Source: an uncultured Pseudanabaenaceae cyanobacterium (lineage in GTDB: Bacteria; Cyanobacteriota; Cyanobacteriia; PCC-9006; JAAUQQ01). Taken from it: 49,547 nt of DNA. The notes under the pieces were generated by a model that worked only from the letters and a program-made list of their open reading frames with translations, did no database searches and was not told where the DNA came from. A program made the translations under genes and the position numbers. This document shows positions 1 to 8,988 of this stretch, piece by piece (the first letter of the stretch is position 1; the number at the start of each line of letters is the position of its first letter). Location: assembly GCA_938017515.1 (NCBI GenBank), contig CALIJJ010000063.1:1-49547 (forward strand), written 5' to 3'.

Positions 1-19
1 CAGGACAAACGGTGATGCT

Positions 20-778
20 ATGCCCAGCCCCTTCCCCGGAATGGACCCCTACCTAGAACGCTCAGACCTCTGGCCCCAGGTCCACAATCGGCTGATCATC
101 GCGATCGCCGACGCCCTCACCCCACAAATAGCCCCTCGCTACCGCGCCTCCATCGAAGAACGCATCTACACCACCGACGAATCTGCCGAAAGCATTGGCG
201 TTGCAGATGTCGCGGCAGTTAAAGGACAGGGCATCGCCGAAACCCCAATCAATACCGCGACCCTATCCAAGCCCCTAGCTGTCGAAGTCCCCATGCCACG
301 GCAGGTTAAAGAACGTTTTCTCACCATTCGAGCCACCGAAAACAACGAAGTCATCACCGTCATCGAAATCCTCTCTCCCGCCAACAAACGCAGCGGCGAA
401 GGCCGAGCCACCGACAAAACTAAACGCCAACAAATCCTCGGTTCAAAAACCAACTTCATCGAAATCGACCTGCTGCGTAGCGGCGAATCCATGCCCGTCT
501 ACGGACCGCTCACCAACCCCTATCGCATTCTCGTCAGTCGCAGCGTAGACCGACCCAAAGCAGAACTCTACCCCTTTGCATTGGCTGAACCATTGCCAAC
601 GTTTCCCGTACCTTTGCGTCCCAGCGAGCCTGAGCCTGCAATCGTGCTCCAGCAACTTCTCCAAGACATCTACGATCGCGCCCGCTTCGACCTCGCCATC
701 GACTACAGCACCAATCTCAAACCCAAACTTTCTGGCCCAGATGCCGAATGGGTTGCCGAATTGCGATCTAGTCAGTAA
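20..778 (+). CDS. DUF4058 family protein
   Basis: A 252-residue soluble protein opening with the PFPGMDPYLE signature that marks the cyanobacterial DUF4058 family. No biochemical role is known for the family. It has no signal peptide or membrane segment. A conserved-looking central stretch around residues 110-160 contains VIEILSPANK followed by a charged segment, then FIEIDLLRSGE. This E-x-E / K layout recalls restriction-like nuclease cores, but that is only an impression. The family often occurs in several copies per cyanobacterial genome. The start ATG lies just inside the window, so upstream context is unseen. Just after the stop lies a 17-bp-period tandem duplication (781-808). Confident about the family, not about function. 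Confidence 0.85.
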   Translation: MPSPFPGMDPYLERSDLWPQVHNRLIIAIADALTPQIAPRYRASIEERIYTTDESAESIGVADVAAVKGQGIAETPINTATLSKPLAVEVPMPRQVKERFLTIRATENNEVITVIEILSPANKRSGEGRATDKTKRQQILGSKTNFIEIDLLRSGESMPVYGPLTNPYRILVSRSVDRPKAELYPFALAEPLPTFPVPLRPSEPEPAIVLQQLLQDIYDRARFDLAIDYSTNLKPKLSGPDAEWVAELRSSQ

Positions 779-780
779 CA

Positions 781-808
781 CTTTCCGGACAGCAACGCTT
801 TCCGGACA
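781..808. repeat. Short tandem duplication after DUF4058 stop
   Basis: CTTTCCGGACA occurs at 781-791 and again at 798-808 (period 17), beginning two bases after the stop codon of the DUF4058 gene. One of a series of unrelated gap-specific tandem repeats in this window. Confidence 0.7.
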
Positions 809-883
809 ATCCCCCAATCCCTAAGCAATAATGACAAAGATATGTAATCTTTTAGTCCGACCGTTCCTAACGCAGCTCAAACC

Positions 884-2284
884 ATGACATCCAGCCCCTC
901 CGTCCGCCGTGTCGTCGATTGCCTCCGCCACGGTCAGCCCGATGACCCCGTTAGAATCCAGGGCTGGGTTCGCACCAAACGCGCACAAAAGAAATTCACC
1001 TTCGCCGAAATCAACGACGGCTCCTCCCTCAAAGGCATCCAAGCCGTCATCGACGCCACCGTTCCCGGTTACGAAGAAGCGATCGCCGCCATGAACACCG
1101 GGGCCTCCGTCGCGATTAACGGCACCCTCGTCGAATCCCCCGCCAAGGGCCAAAGCATCGAACTCAAAGCCGAGAGCGTCGAAGTCTTTGGCAGTGCCGC
1201 CGAAGACTATCCCCTCCAGAAAAAGCGCCACTCCTTCGAATTCCTGCGCACCATCGCCCACCTGCGCCCCCGCACCAACACCCTCGGCGCGGTCATGCGC
1301 GTGCGCAACGCCTGCGCCACCGCGATCCATGAGTTCTACCAGCAAAAAGGCTTCATCTGGATCCACAGCCCCATCATCACCGCCAGCGACTGCGAAGGCG
1401 CAGGCGAAATGTTCGGCGTCACCTCTTTCGACCTGACCAAAGTCCCCATGACGGACGAGGGCAAACCCGACTACTCCCAGGACTTCTTCGGCAAACCCGC
1501 CTTCCTCACCGTCAGCGGCCAGCTCGAAGCAGAAATCATGGCCACCGCCTTTAGCAACGTCTACACCTTTGGTCCTACATTTCGCGCCGAAAACTCCAAC
1601 ACCTCCCGGCACCTGGCCGAGTTTTGGATGGTTGAGCCCGAGATGGCCTTTTGCAACCTCGACGGCAACATGGACCTCGCCGAAGAATTCCTCAAATTTA
1701 TCTTCAAGACCGTGATGGAACGCTGCCCTGAGGACATGGCGTTCTTTAATCAGCGTATTGATAAAGAGGCGATCGCCCGCGCCGAAACCATCATCAACAG
1801 CGACTTCGAGCGGATTACCTACACCAAGGCCGTGGAACTGCTGGAGAAATGCGATCGCAAGTTCGACTACCCCGTCGAATGGGGCATCGATCTGCAATCC
1901 GAGCACGAACGCTACCTCGCCGAAGAACTATTCAAAAAGCCCCTGATCGTCACCGACTACCCCACCCAAATCAAAGCCTTCTACATGCGCCTCAGCGATG
2001 ACGAAAAAACCGTCCGCGCCATGGATGTATTGGCACCTGGCATCGGCGAAATCATCGGCGGCTCCCAACGCGAGGAACGACTAGACGTGCTGGAGCGTCG
2101 TCTCACCGAAGTCGGTCTGCCCAAGGAAGACTACTGGTGGTACACCGATCTACGCCGCTACGGCACCGTGCCCCACGCAGGCTTTGGCCTCGGCTTCGAA
2201 CGCCTCGTCCAGTTCATGACCGGCATGGCCAACATTCGCGACGTGATTCCCTTCCCCCGCTCTCCGCTGAACGCTGAGTTTTAG
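884..2284 (+). CDS. asnS: Asparagine--tRNA ligase
   Basis: Class IIb aminoacyl-tRNA synthetase of 466 residues, the normal bacterial length. It charges tRNA-Asn with asparagine in the cytoplasm. An N-terminal OB-fold anticodon-binding domain (about residues 15-100, with the IQGWVRTKR start) precedes the catalytic domain. Motif 2 is visible as [16 protein letters not shown] (about 226-241), and motif 3 as [12 protein letters not shown] near residue 445. The [10 protein letters not shown] form distinguishes AsnRS from AspRS. The ATG at 884 is preceded by a gap of about 100 bases and no obvious Shine-Dalgarno. A 12-bp inverted repeat follows the stop (2298-2343). Very secure. Confidence 0.98.
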   Translation: MTSSPSVRRVVDCLRHGQPDDPVRIQGWVRTKRAQKKFTFAEINDGSSLKGIQAVIDATVPGYEEAIAAMNTGASVAINGTLVESPAKGQSIELKAESVEVFGSAAEDYPLQKKRHSFEFLRTIAHLRPRTNTLGAVMRVRNACATAIHEFYQQKGFIWIHSPIITASDCEGAGEMFGVTSFDLTKVPMTDEGKPDYSQDFFGKPAFLTVSGQLEAEIMATAFSNVYTFGPTFRAENSNTSRHLAEFWMVEPEMAFCNLDGNMDLAEEFLKFIFKTVMERCPEDMAFFNQRIDKEAIARAETIINSDFERITYTKAVELLEKCDRKFDYPVEWGIDLQSEHERYLAEELFKKPLIVTDYPTQIKAFYMRLSDDEKTVRAMDVLAPGIGEIIGGSQREERLDVLERRLTEVGLPKEDYWWYTDLRRYGTVPHAGFGLGFERLVQFMTGMANIRDVIPFPRSPLNAEF

Positions 2285-2297
2285 GAATGTAGAGTGC

Positions 2298-2368
2298 AGA
2301 ATTGAGAATTCAGATAGGCTTCAAATTCTGCATTCTCAATTCTTAATTCCTAAATCTCAATTCCTAAA
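2298..2368. repeat. Inverted and direct repeats between asnS and next gene
   Basis: AGAATTGAGAAT (2298-2309) and its exact complement ATTCTCAATTCT (2332-2343) can form a 12-bp stem just after asnS. It could end asnS transcription, although there is no clean T-run. AATTCCTAAA then repeats at 2345-2354 and 2359-2368 (period 14), against the end of the convergent gene at 2364. Confidence 0.55.
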
Positions 2369-2927
2369 AAGGACTCCGTCTCTCGCCACGAAATCCAGAT
2401 CCTGATCCACCAAATTCAATTTTGCAGCGATCGCTCACATCGGCCGGATCACCGCAGGTATAGGAAGCAAGCTTTGCCCCTCGGTTATCCTGAACCTCCG
2501 TCTGATAGCCAAAATCACTGGCTGCTAGACCAAAAGCATGCATGAATTCGTAGCGAGCAAAATAATCCAGCAAGCTCCAAGCCTGGGGATTAACCACCAC
2601 CACCACTTGACCGAGGGAGGTTTCTGTCCCCGGCGTCGCAATCCAGTTGCGAATCAGCTTCTTCCCAAGTTGTGAACCCAACTGCTCACGAATCCACCAA
2701 AGACTAGGACGGGTTAAACCACTCTTACAAACCGTGTCTGCCGTATAAACTTCAGCGTCCGGCGACGAAAACGATTCACACACCGTCGAAACGGCTTCAC
2801 CACGAGCAACAGCAGGCGTGATGACGCCTATCAGAACAGGAGCGGCAACCAACGAGAAATGGAGAAGAAACGCTTCAACAAAACGATGGGAATGGGGTCT
2901 GACTGCCAATGCTGCTACTCCGTCCAT
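2364..2927 (-). CDS. Putative secreted protein of unknown function
   Basis: About 187 residues from the ATG at 2927; a TTG four codons upstream is also possible. The N-terminus has a hydrophobic stretch (about residues 17-40, ending PAVARGEA) that looks like a signal peptide with cleavage near AVARG. The mature part has four cysteines (in VCESF, VCKSG, TCGDP, RCKIE), which could form two disulfides in the periplasm or lumen, and a conserved-looking VVVVNPQAWSLLDYFARYEFMHAFG segment (reported in part). I do not recognise the family. It lies 65 bases downstream of a ComFB-like gene on the same strand and may be cotranscribed with it. Confidence 0.55.
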   Translation of the reverse strand: MDGVAALAVRPHSHRFVEAFLLHFSLVAAPVLIGVITPAVARGEAVSTVCESFSSPDAEVYTADTVCKSGLTRPSLWWIREQLGSQLGKKLIRNWIATPGTETSLGQVVVVVNPQAWSLLDYFARYEFMHAFGLAASDFGYQTEVQDNRGAKLASYTCGDPADVSDRCKIEFGGSGSGFRGERRSPF

Positions 2928-2992
2928 TTTGATCAACAACGCGGAAAACCTCGTCCGAGACGCTAGTGACTGAAACGAGTGACTCGGATGCG

Positions 2993-3499
2993 TTAGCGAG
3001 GGGAGCGAATCCGGCCCGTATTGAGATCAAAGTTCCCAGGCGGCCGCCCCGTAGAACGGGAACGCCAAGAGGACTTGCCTTGGCTGGCATCACTCAGCGC
3101 AGCCTCTACCGCAGCGGGTAGGTTATCCCAATCCAGTTTGGAGTCTTGCAACATAGACTTCAGAGCCCGTAGAGCTCGCTCCGCCTTCTCGTCCCCAGGC
3201 ACTTCAATGGGGGTCGAGTGACGCAAGGGATCACGCTCAACCGCTGCAATGCCTTGACGAACGGCTGTCTGAATCTGTTCCAAAAATTTCTGGCGTGCCT
3301 TACTTTCCTGCATCTCCAGCCCACGCACACTATTGGCATAGAGCGGGGAGAGACGGTTGAGGGCATAGGTCATGACTTCCTCAGGCTTAAGGAAAGACAG
3401 CTTGCGGGAGGGCAACTGACCCAACTGTCGCTCCATTTCTTCCGCCACGAGTACTTCCATGACGTTGATCCATGAGCGCTTGGCTAACATCTTCTTCAT
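2993..3499 (-). CDS. Late competence development ComFB-like protein
   Basis: 168 residues from the ATG at 3499, chosen because AGGG lies 5-6 bases upstream; a TTG-initiated form would start at 3526. The WINVMEVLVAEEM opening and the later ALNRLSPLYANS segment match the ComFB family, seen in Bacillus competence operons and widely in cyanobacteria, where ComFB-domain proteins have been linked to cyclic-dinucleotide signalling and pili. The usual paired cysteines of ComFB are not evident. A long helical middle (residues 60-110) is followed by a basic, arginine-rich tail (SSWRSRSTGRPPG) that looks disordered. A second ComFB-like gene lies upstream on the same strand. Confidence 0.75.
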   Translation of the reverse strand: MKKMLAKRSWINVMEVLVAEEMERQLGQLPSRKLSFLKPEEVMTYALNRLSPLYANSVRGLEMQESKARQKFLEQIQTAVRQGIAAVERDPLRHSTPIEVPGDEKAERALRALKSMLQDSKLDWDNLPAAVEAALSDASQGKSSWRSRSTGRPPGNFDLNTGRIRSPR

Positions 3500-3855
3500 A
3501 CAACACCCTGCAACCTTAATAAACAACTCACAGAGAGAACCTAAAACATGAATAGACCCGCACGCCTGAACCCAGAATGACGCCTAAGAAACCCAAGGCT
3601 CCATAGACAAAGTCTAATAGATATCCCTAGTTGAGTTAGGAGACCTGCATTCAATATAGCGGTTTTCCCTAGTAATGCCTGGTCAACACGCACCTTATTT
3701 ATACCAATTACGCCCAATGGCTCTGGTCAAAAGCGCGGATGCTTTAACCAGCATTCATCAAAGGCACCGTTTTCCTTGTGGATCCCATCAAAATCTATCT
3801 GGACAAAGGTTCTCAAGAGATGTCGTGGGCTGCTCCATAGGGCTTCGACGGTCGT
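3500..3855. other. Gap between two ComFB-like genes
   Basis: No convincing gene. It holds the probable leader of the downstream ComFB-like gene. I see no RNA gene or strong hairpin. Confidence 0.4.
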
Positions 3856-4296
3856 CTAAGCACGCTGATGCCGCTGGGCCACCTGATTGAGAGCATGTTT
3901 GATGGCAGGCAACAGATTGGCCCATGTCAGGTTGGGATAGCCCAGATATTGAGAAATTTCCTTGAGTGACTTCTGGGCATCGAACAGATTGGAGTCCGGG
4001 GAACAGAGGCGATCTTCGGAACGTTCCGGAGCCTGGTGAACCACCATCAAGCCCTGACATACAGCAGCGGCAATTTGTCCGGCCAGCTCTTCTCGGGCTC
4101 GGGTTTGCTGCCAGGTCCAGCCCGCCTCTGTTGTGGCGTAGAGACAAGGCAAGGAATTAAGCGCATAGGCTGTCACATCATCTGCGTTGACGCTGCGCAT
4201 GGCGCTGGGAGCGAGCTGTTGCATCTGCCGCTCCACCTCCTGGACAACCAGGGGCTCCATTGCATTGCGATAAGTCTTAGAAATGGGGGTAGCCAT
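3856..4296 (-). CDS. ComFB-like protein, second paralogue
   Basis: 146 residues. It aligns by eye with the protein encoded at 2993-3499: MEPLVVQEVERQMQQL matches the VMEVLVAEEMERQLGQL block, and VTAYALNSLPCLYATT matches VMTYALNRLSPLYANS. A helical segment with WQQTRAREELAGQIAAAV follows, and a similar downstream part (LTWANLLPAIKHAL versus LDWDNLPAAVEAAL). The two proteins are diverged tandem duplicates. The family role (competence, pilus or second-messenger signalling) is known only broadly. Ends about 360 bases before its paralogue and starts about 95 bases after the aldo/keto reductase gene on the same strand. Confidence 0.75.
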   Translation of the reverse strand: MATPISKTYRNAMEPLVVQEVERQMQQLAPSAMRSVNADDVTAYALNSLPCLYATTEAGWTWQQTRAREELAGQIAAAVCQGLMVVHQAPERSEDRLCSPDSNLFDAQKSLKEISQYLGYPNLTWANLLPAIKHALNQVAQRHQRA

Positions 4297-4391
4297 GGCA
4301 TTAGGGGAGTTGAAACAAACGGCAGAGAAAGATTACCAGCAAGTGCATGGTTATCTTTTACACTACCCGCAGGGAGTTTCAGGAAACTCGT

Positions 4392-5528
4392 TTACGGGAG
4401 CGAATTCCCCCACAGACGCCGCCGTTCCGGTCCCTTAAGTTTGTCGTGGCTATCTTGCAAAAGGCGAGGAATATCCAGCTGTGCTGGACAACGGGGCAAG
4501 CAATCGCCACAGTCGTTGCAGTGATTGGCGCGCCGCCCCGGAAACCAATGTCCCGCGTTCTCAAACATGGCGTAGCGATATTGGCCGAAGCGGTTCATGT
4601 CATAGGCGATCGCCAAATTCCTCAACCGCAGCACCTCGGGAATCTGGATCTGCTCAGGGCAGGGCAAACAGGCGTAGCACTGTTGGCAGGCATCGGTACC
4701 CAGGGATCTTTCCTGCTCCGCATCCAGACGTCCCAGTGCCGCCGTTTCCGCCTCGGTCAATGCCTCGACTTGATCGGCTACGGCCATCGCCACGTCCAAC
4801 TCTTCCGGGACCGCTGCTCCCAAACTCAATGTGGTGATGCGTGGGTCGCTGAGTAAGAAGCGGTAATTCAAGACTTGAGGCGAAAACGGAGCGCAAAGCT
4901 CACGCAGTTTCTCGCTGGGGGCATAGAGCTGTCCGCCTTTGTCCGTGGGGGAAATGATGAAGATACCTACATCTAACGCTTGGGCACGGGCGATCGCCGG
5001 AGCATGGCGCTGAAAGAAATAGTAGTAATGCAGATTCATAAACGCAAAGCGCTGGGTTTCTAGAATCTGCAGGATCAGCGCCAGATCGCCGTGGGTCGAA
5101 AAACCAATGTGGCGCACAAGACCAGACGCCTGGGCTGCTTCCACTGCTTCCAGGGCACCACCGGGAGCAAGGGCTGCCGCCAGATGCTCTGGCTGATTAA
5201 TCCCGTGCAAAGCGAGACAATCCACATAGTCCAGCTGTAGGCGGTCGAGGGATTCTTGAAGCTGCTGCTGAACGGTTGCGGCGGTCGCCGTGGGAGAAAG
5301 CTTGGTGGTGATGTGGAAGCGATGGCGCGGAATGTCGAGCGATCGCAGCGCCTCTCCCACAAACCGCTCACTCTCACCGTAGCCCCGAGCCGTTTCTAGG
5401 TGATTGATGCCCTGGGCGATCGCACGGGCAACCGTTGCCTTCGCAACCACCCCCGAGACAAAGCGCATGGTCCCGAGTGAGAAAACTGACAACTGAAGCT
5501 CAGTACGGCCAAAACGACGAGTCTGCAT
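4392..5528 (-). CDS. Aldo/keto reductase with C-terminal ferredoxin-type Fe-S domain
   Basis: 378 residues from the ATG at 5528 (a GTG at 5537 is possible). The N-terminal 280 residues form a TIM-barrel aldo/keto reductase: RRFGRTELQLSVFSLGTMRF opening, ETARGYGESE with the catalytic tyrosine, ITTKLSP with the catalytic lysine, and LHGIN with the histidine. The C-terminus carries two cysteine clusters, CQQCYACLPCP and CNDCGDCLPRCP, the second a typical 4Fe-4S motif. This arrangement defines a common bacterial and cyanobacterial redox subfamily with unknown substrate. Probably cytoplasmic and NADPH-linked, with electron transfer through the clusters. Tandem AAAGCC-rich repeats lie just upstream. 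Confidence 0.9.
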   Translation of the reverse strand: MQTRRFGRTELQLSVFSLGTMRFVSGVVAKATVARAIAQGINHLETARGYGESERFVGEALRSLDIPRHRFHITTKLSPTATAATVQQQLQESLDRLQLDYVDCLALHGINQPEHLAAALAPGGALEAVEAAQASGLVRHIGFSTHGDLALILQILETQRFAFMNLHYYYFFQRHAPAIARAQALDVGIFIISPTDKGGQLYAPSEKLRELCAPFSPQVLNYRFLLSDPRITTLSLGAAVPEELDVAMAVADQVEALTEAETAALGRLDAEQERSLGTDACQQCYACLPCPEQIQIPEVLRLRNLAIAYDMNRFGQYRYAMFENAGHWFPGRRANHCNDCGDCLPRCPAQLDIPRLLQDSHDKLKGPERRRLWGNSLP

Positions 5529-5563
5529 CAGCTTCACCGTTGCGGACGAGAAACAAGGACAAA

Positions 5564-5605
5564 GCCAAAGCCGAAAAAGCCAAAACCGAAAAAGCCAAAA
5601 CCGCC
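5564..5605. repeat. 15-bp tandem repeat in the gap upstream of the reductase
   Basis: GCCAAAGCCGAAAAA (5564-5578), GCCAAAACCGAAAAA (5579-5593) and GCCAAAACCGCC (5594-5605) are consecutive near-identical units. They fill most of the short gap between the reductase start and the stop of the BFN gene. Confidence 0.85.
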
Positions 5606-5609
5606 AAAC

Positions 5610-6089
5610 TTAAAACTGCGCAAAATCCCCGGGATTGAGGTTATCCAAAAATTGGCGAAAAGCCCGCCGCTCCTCCTCATCCGCATCCCGATCAGCGGGA
5701 ATGGAGGCATCCGCGACCACCTCTTCCATCACCCAAATGGGTGCATCAAGCCGCAGCGCCAAAACAATGGCATCACTGGGCCTCGCATCAATATCCTTAC
5801 TGGCTTCCCCCTTACCGGTCTGCAGGGTTGCATAGTAGGTATTGTCCTGAAGGGAATGAATCACCACGCGATTGAGCTCCAGCTCCCAATGGCTCACAAT
5901 ACTTACCATAAGGTCATGGGTCAGCGGCCTTGGCGACGTCTGCTGCTCCATGGCCATCTTGATAGCCTTGGCCTGCTCTTGACTAATCCAAATCGGCAGC
6001 GCCCGACGCCCCTCGGTGTCAAGCAGCATGACAATGGGGCTCATAGTTGCAGCATCAAAGGCAATGCCGTCAATGGTCATCTCAATCAT
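5610..6089 (-). CDS. Bifunctional nuclease (BFN/DUF151) family protein
   Basis: 159 residues, typical of the short bacterial BFN family. The start MIEMTIDGIAFDAATMSPIV, the central LPIWISQEQAKAIKMAM and the later KDIDARPSDAIVLALRL are all family hallmarks. Plant and mycobacterial relatives have reported DNase and RNase activity; the cyanobacterial protein's role is not established. No membrane segment or signal peptide. Stands 82 bases upstream of the aldo/keto reductase gene and could share its transcript. Confidence 0.88.
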   Translation of the reverse strand: MIEMTIDGIAFDAATMSPIVMLLDTEGRRALPIWISQEQAKAIKMAMEQQTSPRPLTHDLMVSIVSHWELELNRVVIHSLQDNTYYATLQTGKGEASKDIDARPSDAIVLALRLDAPIWVMEEVVADASIPADRDADEEERRAFRQFLDNLNPGDFAQF

Positions 6090-6236
6090 GTCTTAGCCTC
6101 GGACGTCCCAAGGGCGACGAATACAGCTACAGGCAATGGATTCATTATGACGGTCAGCGCCTCCAGCGCCAATCGTGATCATTGATTGTTGCGCGAAGTC
6201 TTCGAAAATCAGCGAAATTTAGCAAATTTTTAAGAG

Positions 6237-6926
6237 ATGTTTACAGGACTCATTCAGGACCTCGGCTATATCCAATCCAAAGGAGACTATCAAATTCAGA
6301 TCAGCTGTTCCACAGGCTCTGCCATTTTGACCGATCTGGAAATTGGCGACAGCATCGCTGTGGACGGCGCCTGCTTAACCGTGGAACAGATCCTCCCCCA
6401 GGGCTTCATTGTTTCTGTCTCCCCCGAAACACTGAAACTAACAACCCTAGGGCAGCGATCGGCCCAGGACCCCGTCAACCTAGAAGCATCACTGCGAGTC
6501 GGCAGCAAAATTGGCGGACATTTTGTAACCGGTCATATCGATGGCTCTGCGGTGCTCGCCTCCGCCAAACCCACTGCCACCTCCTGGGATCTACGCTTCT
6601 GTGCAGTCAGTCCCTTTCTGCGTTCCTATCTTCTGCCCAAGGGCAGCATCGCCGTCAACGGCGTCAGCCTCACCATCGCCACCTGCGATGACCAGGGTGA
6701 ATGGTTCACCACGGCCGTCATTCCACACACCTATGACGTCACCAATCTGCACCGCCTCAATCCCGACAGCCCAGTGAATTTGGAAGCTGACATTCTTGGT
6801 AAATACGTGCATCGCTTAATTCAACGACCCGGGTCCACGGACGACCTCCATGGGGATGGATCTCAATCTCACAATGGCATCTCAGCGATCGACGATGGCT
6901 TTTTGGCGGAGCATGGCTATCTCTAA
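6237..6926 (+). CDS. ribE: Riboflavin synthase (alpha chain)
   Basis: 229 residues. It catalyses dismutation of two 6,7-dimethyl-8-ribityllumazine molecules to riboflavin, the last step of vitamin B2 synthesis. Two lumazine-binding repeats are seen: residues 1-97 beginning MFTGLIQDLG, and 98-195 beginning GGHFVTGHIDG. The C-terminal extension ends in FLAEHGYL, a common form in cyanobacteria. The ATG at 6237 is preceded directly by AAGAG with almost no spacer, an unusually tight ribosome-binding arrangement. Diverges from the BFN gene. Confidence 0.96.
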   Translation: MFTGLIQDLGYIQSKGDYQIQISCSTGSAILTDLEIGDSIAVDGACLTVEQILPQGFIVSVSPETLKLTTLGQRSAQDPVNLEASLRVGSKIGGHFVTGHIDGSAVLASAKPTATSWDLRFCAVSPFLRSYLLPKGSIAVNGVSLTIATCDDQGEWFTTAVIPHTYDVTNLHRLNPDSPVNLEADILGKYVHRLIQRPGSTDDLHGDGSQSHNGISAIDDGFLAEHGYL

Positions 6927-7060
6927 CGGACCTGCCGACATTTCCCTCTCCACTTCACAGCAGACATTAAACTTCTGTCATAACTGAGCCTGAGCCCCAC
7001 ATCCATCCCTTATCTTGAGGAATTGAAAGACATCTTATTTATGATTTACAGATAGGATCC

Positions 7061-7651
7061 ATGGCTTACTACTGGTTTAAGGCGTTTCACTTGGTAGGCA
7101 TCGTTTCCTGGTTTGCCGGGATGTTCTATCTACCTCGACTCTTCGTGTATCACGCCGAGGCCTCCGAGCAGCAGGAGCCAGCCCAGGGAATCCTCAAGAG
7201 CCAGTATCAGATCATGGAGAAGCGGCTCTACCGCATCATCATGACGCCAGCCCTGCTCCTCACCATCATCATGGGCGTCAGCATGATCGCCACAGAGCCT
7301 AGCATCATCCACAGCCTGTGGCTCCAGATTAAACTGGGCTGCGTCGGCATTTTGATTGGCTACCACGTTCTCTGCGGTCGCATCATGAAGCAACTGGCCG
7401 CAGAGGAATGTGGCATGACAGGTCAGCAGTTCCGTTGGTTTAATGAGTTTCCAACGGTCTTCTTCGTGATTGTCGTGATGCTGGCAGTCTTCAAAAGCAA
7501 TTTTCCCACCAGTGCCGCTAGCTGGAGCATCTTCGCCATGATTGTAGCGATGGCTGCCGTCATTCAGCTTTATGCCCGTAAGCGCCGCCTAGCTCGGGAA
7601 AAGGAAGCATCCTTAACCGCATCACCGGAGATTGTAGCCTCCCAATCCTAG
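7061..7651 (+). CDS. hemJ: Protoporphyrinogen oxidase HemJ
   Basis: 196-residue integral membrane protein of the HemJ/UPF0093 family, which oxidises protoporphyrinogen IX to protoporphyrin IX in heme and chlorophyll synthesis. The start MAYYWFKAFHLVGIVSWFAGMF holds a membrane helix with the conserved histidine (family knowledge: needed for heme binding). Three further hydrophobic helices follow, around residues 58-78, 85-105 and 125-165. WFNEFPT in the loop is typical of the family. ATG at 7061 has AGGATC just upstream. An unusual array of short tandem repeats begins on its stop codon. Confidence 0.93.
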   Translation: MAYYWFKAFHLVGIVSWFAGMFYLPRLFVYHAEASEQQEPAQGILKSQYQIMEKRLYRIIMTPALLLTIIMGVSMIATEPSIIHSLWLQIKLGCVGILIGYHVLCGRIMKQLAAEECGMTGQQFRWFNEFPTVFFVIVVMLAVFKSNFPTSAASWSIFAMIVAMAAVIQLYARKRRLAREKEASLTASPEIVASQS

Positions 7652-7738
7652 GCAATGAATTTGGCAATGAATTTAGGCCCTAGGCAATGAATTTAGGCAA
7701 GTAACCTCCTAGGCAGGTAACCTCCTAGGCAAGTAACC
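7651..7738. repeat. Two successive tandem repeat families after hemJ
   Basis: GGCAATGAATTT occurs at 7651-7662, 7663-7674 and 7683-7694. A second family follows: AGGCAAGTAACCTCCT (7695-7710), AGGCAGGTAACCTCCT (7711-7726) and AGGCAAGTAACC (7727-7738), period 16. The array starts on the G of the hemJ stop TAG. It contains TAG triplets at 7649, 7674 and 7681, which lie in three different frames. Confidence 0.9.
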
Positions 7739-8199
7739 GAGCCAATTCAACGGCCCTAAACCATTCTATTTCCCCAGGAGCTTCGACAGCCAAGGCATCG
7801 GGACCGCTCCCCCTCTGAACCAGCTCTCGCAAAAACGGTCTGCACTAAATGTGTGGGCCGTTTTTTGCGTATGGTTCATACAGCACAGTGAATCTGGCCA
7901 AAATCCCTTAGGCTTTCACACGAAGTAGAGCGCAAGGTATTCACCCCTTCTTGGTTGCGTCTTTTGCGAAACTGGGCGTTTTCAACCTGTATCTCTCATC
8001 ATCCAAACTGCGGCTATCATCCATCCAACAGACGACGACGTGGGTAAGACCATAGGTGGTTCTGCAGATGAGAGAGGATTCGCTAGAATGGACACCTCCC
8101 AAAGGCTCTTAGCCCTGACCGAGGCATATCGAGTCATTGACCGTCTTCCACCACCGACCCCTTGAACCCTATTGACCTTCTAAACCCACCAAAGACACC
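7739..8199. other. Intergenic region between hemJ and the PHP gene
   Basis: No gene seen. It contains a terminator-like hairpin at 7831-7866 and then about 330 bases without recognisable structure. The region may hold the promoter and leader of the PHP gene. Confidence 0.4.
7831..7866 (+). terminator. Likely hemJ terminator
   Basis: AAAAACGG (7831-7838) can pair with CCGTTTTTT (7858-7866). The right arm provides the T-run of a rho-independent terminator on the plus strand. It lies about 180 bases beyond the hemJ stop, past the tandem repeats. Confidence 0.55.
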
Positions 8200-8910
8200 G
8201 TGACTTGCTCTACCCTTGATTGCTCCCAACGAAAATTCCCCTTAACGTCCCAAGCAAAATCTTTCCGGACCTTGCTCCAGGGAATCGACGCGGAAAGTTG
8301 TCCCAGCACTTACAACTTCCATATGCATACGATTCACTCTGACGGCAAGCTCAAGCCCGCAGAGGTGATGGAGCAAGCCATGGAAATTGGGCTCAAGGGT
8401 ATGGCAATCACCGATCATCACACGGTGGAGGGTTACTGGGCCGCCGATAGCTGGATCCAGAGCTTGCGCTGGCGCATGGGTAACCGGGTCAGTCCACCGA
8501 AGCTTTGGACTGGCATTGAAATTAATGCGGAACTCTGTCGGGCAGAGGTTCACATCCTGGGCTACGGCTTTAACCCAGAAGCGACTGCTCTACGACCCTA
8601 CTTACAAAGCCGGGTCTCCAAAGGAGAATTCCACCGTGCCCAGGCGGTGGTCACCGCCATCCAAGAAGCGGGAGGCATCGCCATTTTGGCTCACCCCGCT
8701 CGCTACCGCCGCCCCCTGCCGGACCTCATTCAGGCTGCAGTGGATTGTGGCGTTGACGGCGTCGAAAGCTACTACGCCTATAACAACCCCTCCCCCTGGA
8801 AGCCAAGCCCTGAGCCGACGAAGGAAGTTTCCGAGCTGGCAAAACAGCATTCCCTGCTCAGCAGTTGTGGAACGGACACCCACGGAAAAAGTCTGCTGCG
8901 CCGCATCTAA
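8200..8910 (+). CDS. PHP domain phosphoesterase
   Basis: 236 residues from a GTG start; an in-frame stop at 8173 leaves little room for an earlier one. Metal-binding motifs of the polymerase and histidinol phosphatase (PHP) superfamily appear in order: FHMHTIHSDG (about 46-55), ITDHHTVEG, GIEINAE, ILAHPARYR and CGTDTHGK near the C-terminus. This is the layout of the short TrpH/RNase AM-like PHP proteins, which hydrolyse 3',5'-bisphosphonucleotides or trim RNA 5' ends. Which activity this member has cannot be told from sequence. Stands alone between two large gaps. Confidence 0.85.
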   Translation: MTCSTLDCSQRKFPLTSQAKSFRTLLQGIDAESCPSTYNFHMHTIHSDGKLKPAEVMEQAMEIGLKGMAITDHHTVEGYWAADSWIQSLRWRMGNRVSPPKLWTGIEINAELCRAEVHILGYGFNPEATALRPYLQSRVSKGEFHRAQAVVTAIQEAGGIAILAHPARYRRPLPDLIQAAVDCGVDGVESYYAYNNPSPWKPSPEPTKEVSELAKQHSLLSSCGTDTHGKSLLRRI

Positions 8911-8988
8911 GTGAGCGAACACAATTTTCTTCTTGTTGACCGGGCTTCGACTTCGCTCAGCCCTCGGCTCTGACACGCTCACGGTTTC

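Noticed and set aside
821..1906. 361-codon minus-strand frame opposite asnS
   Set aside because: asnS motifs are clear on the plus strand; the antisense frame is Gly/Asp/Val-rich shadow sequence.
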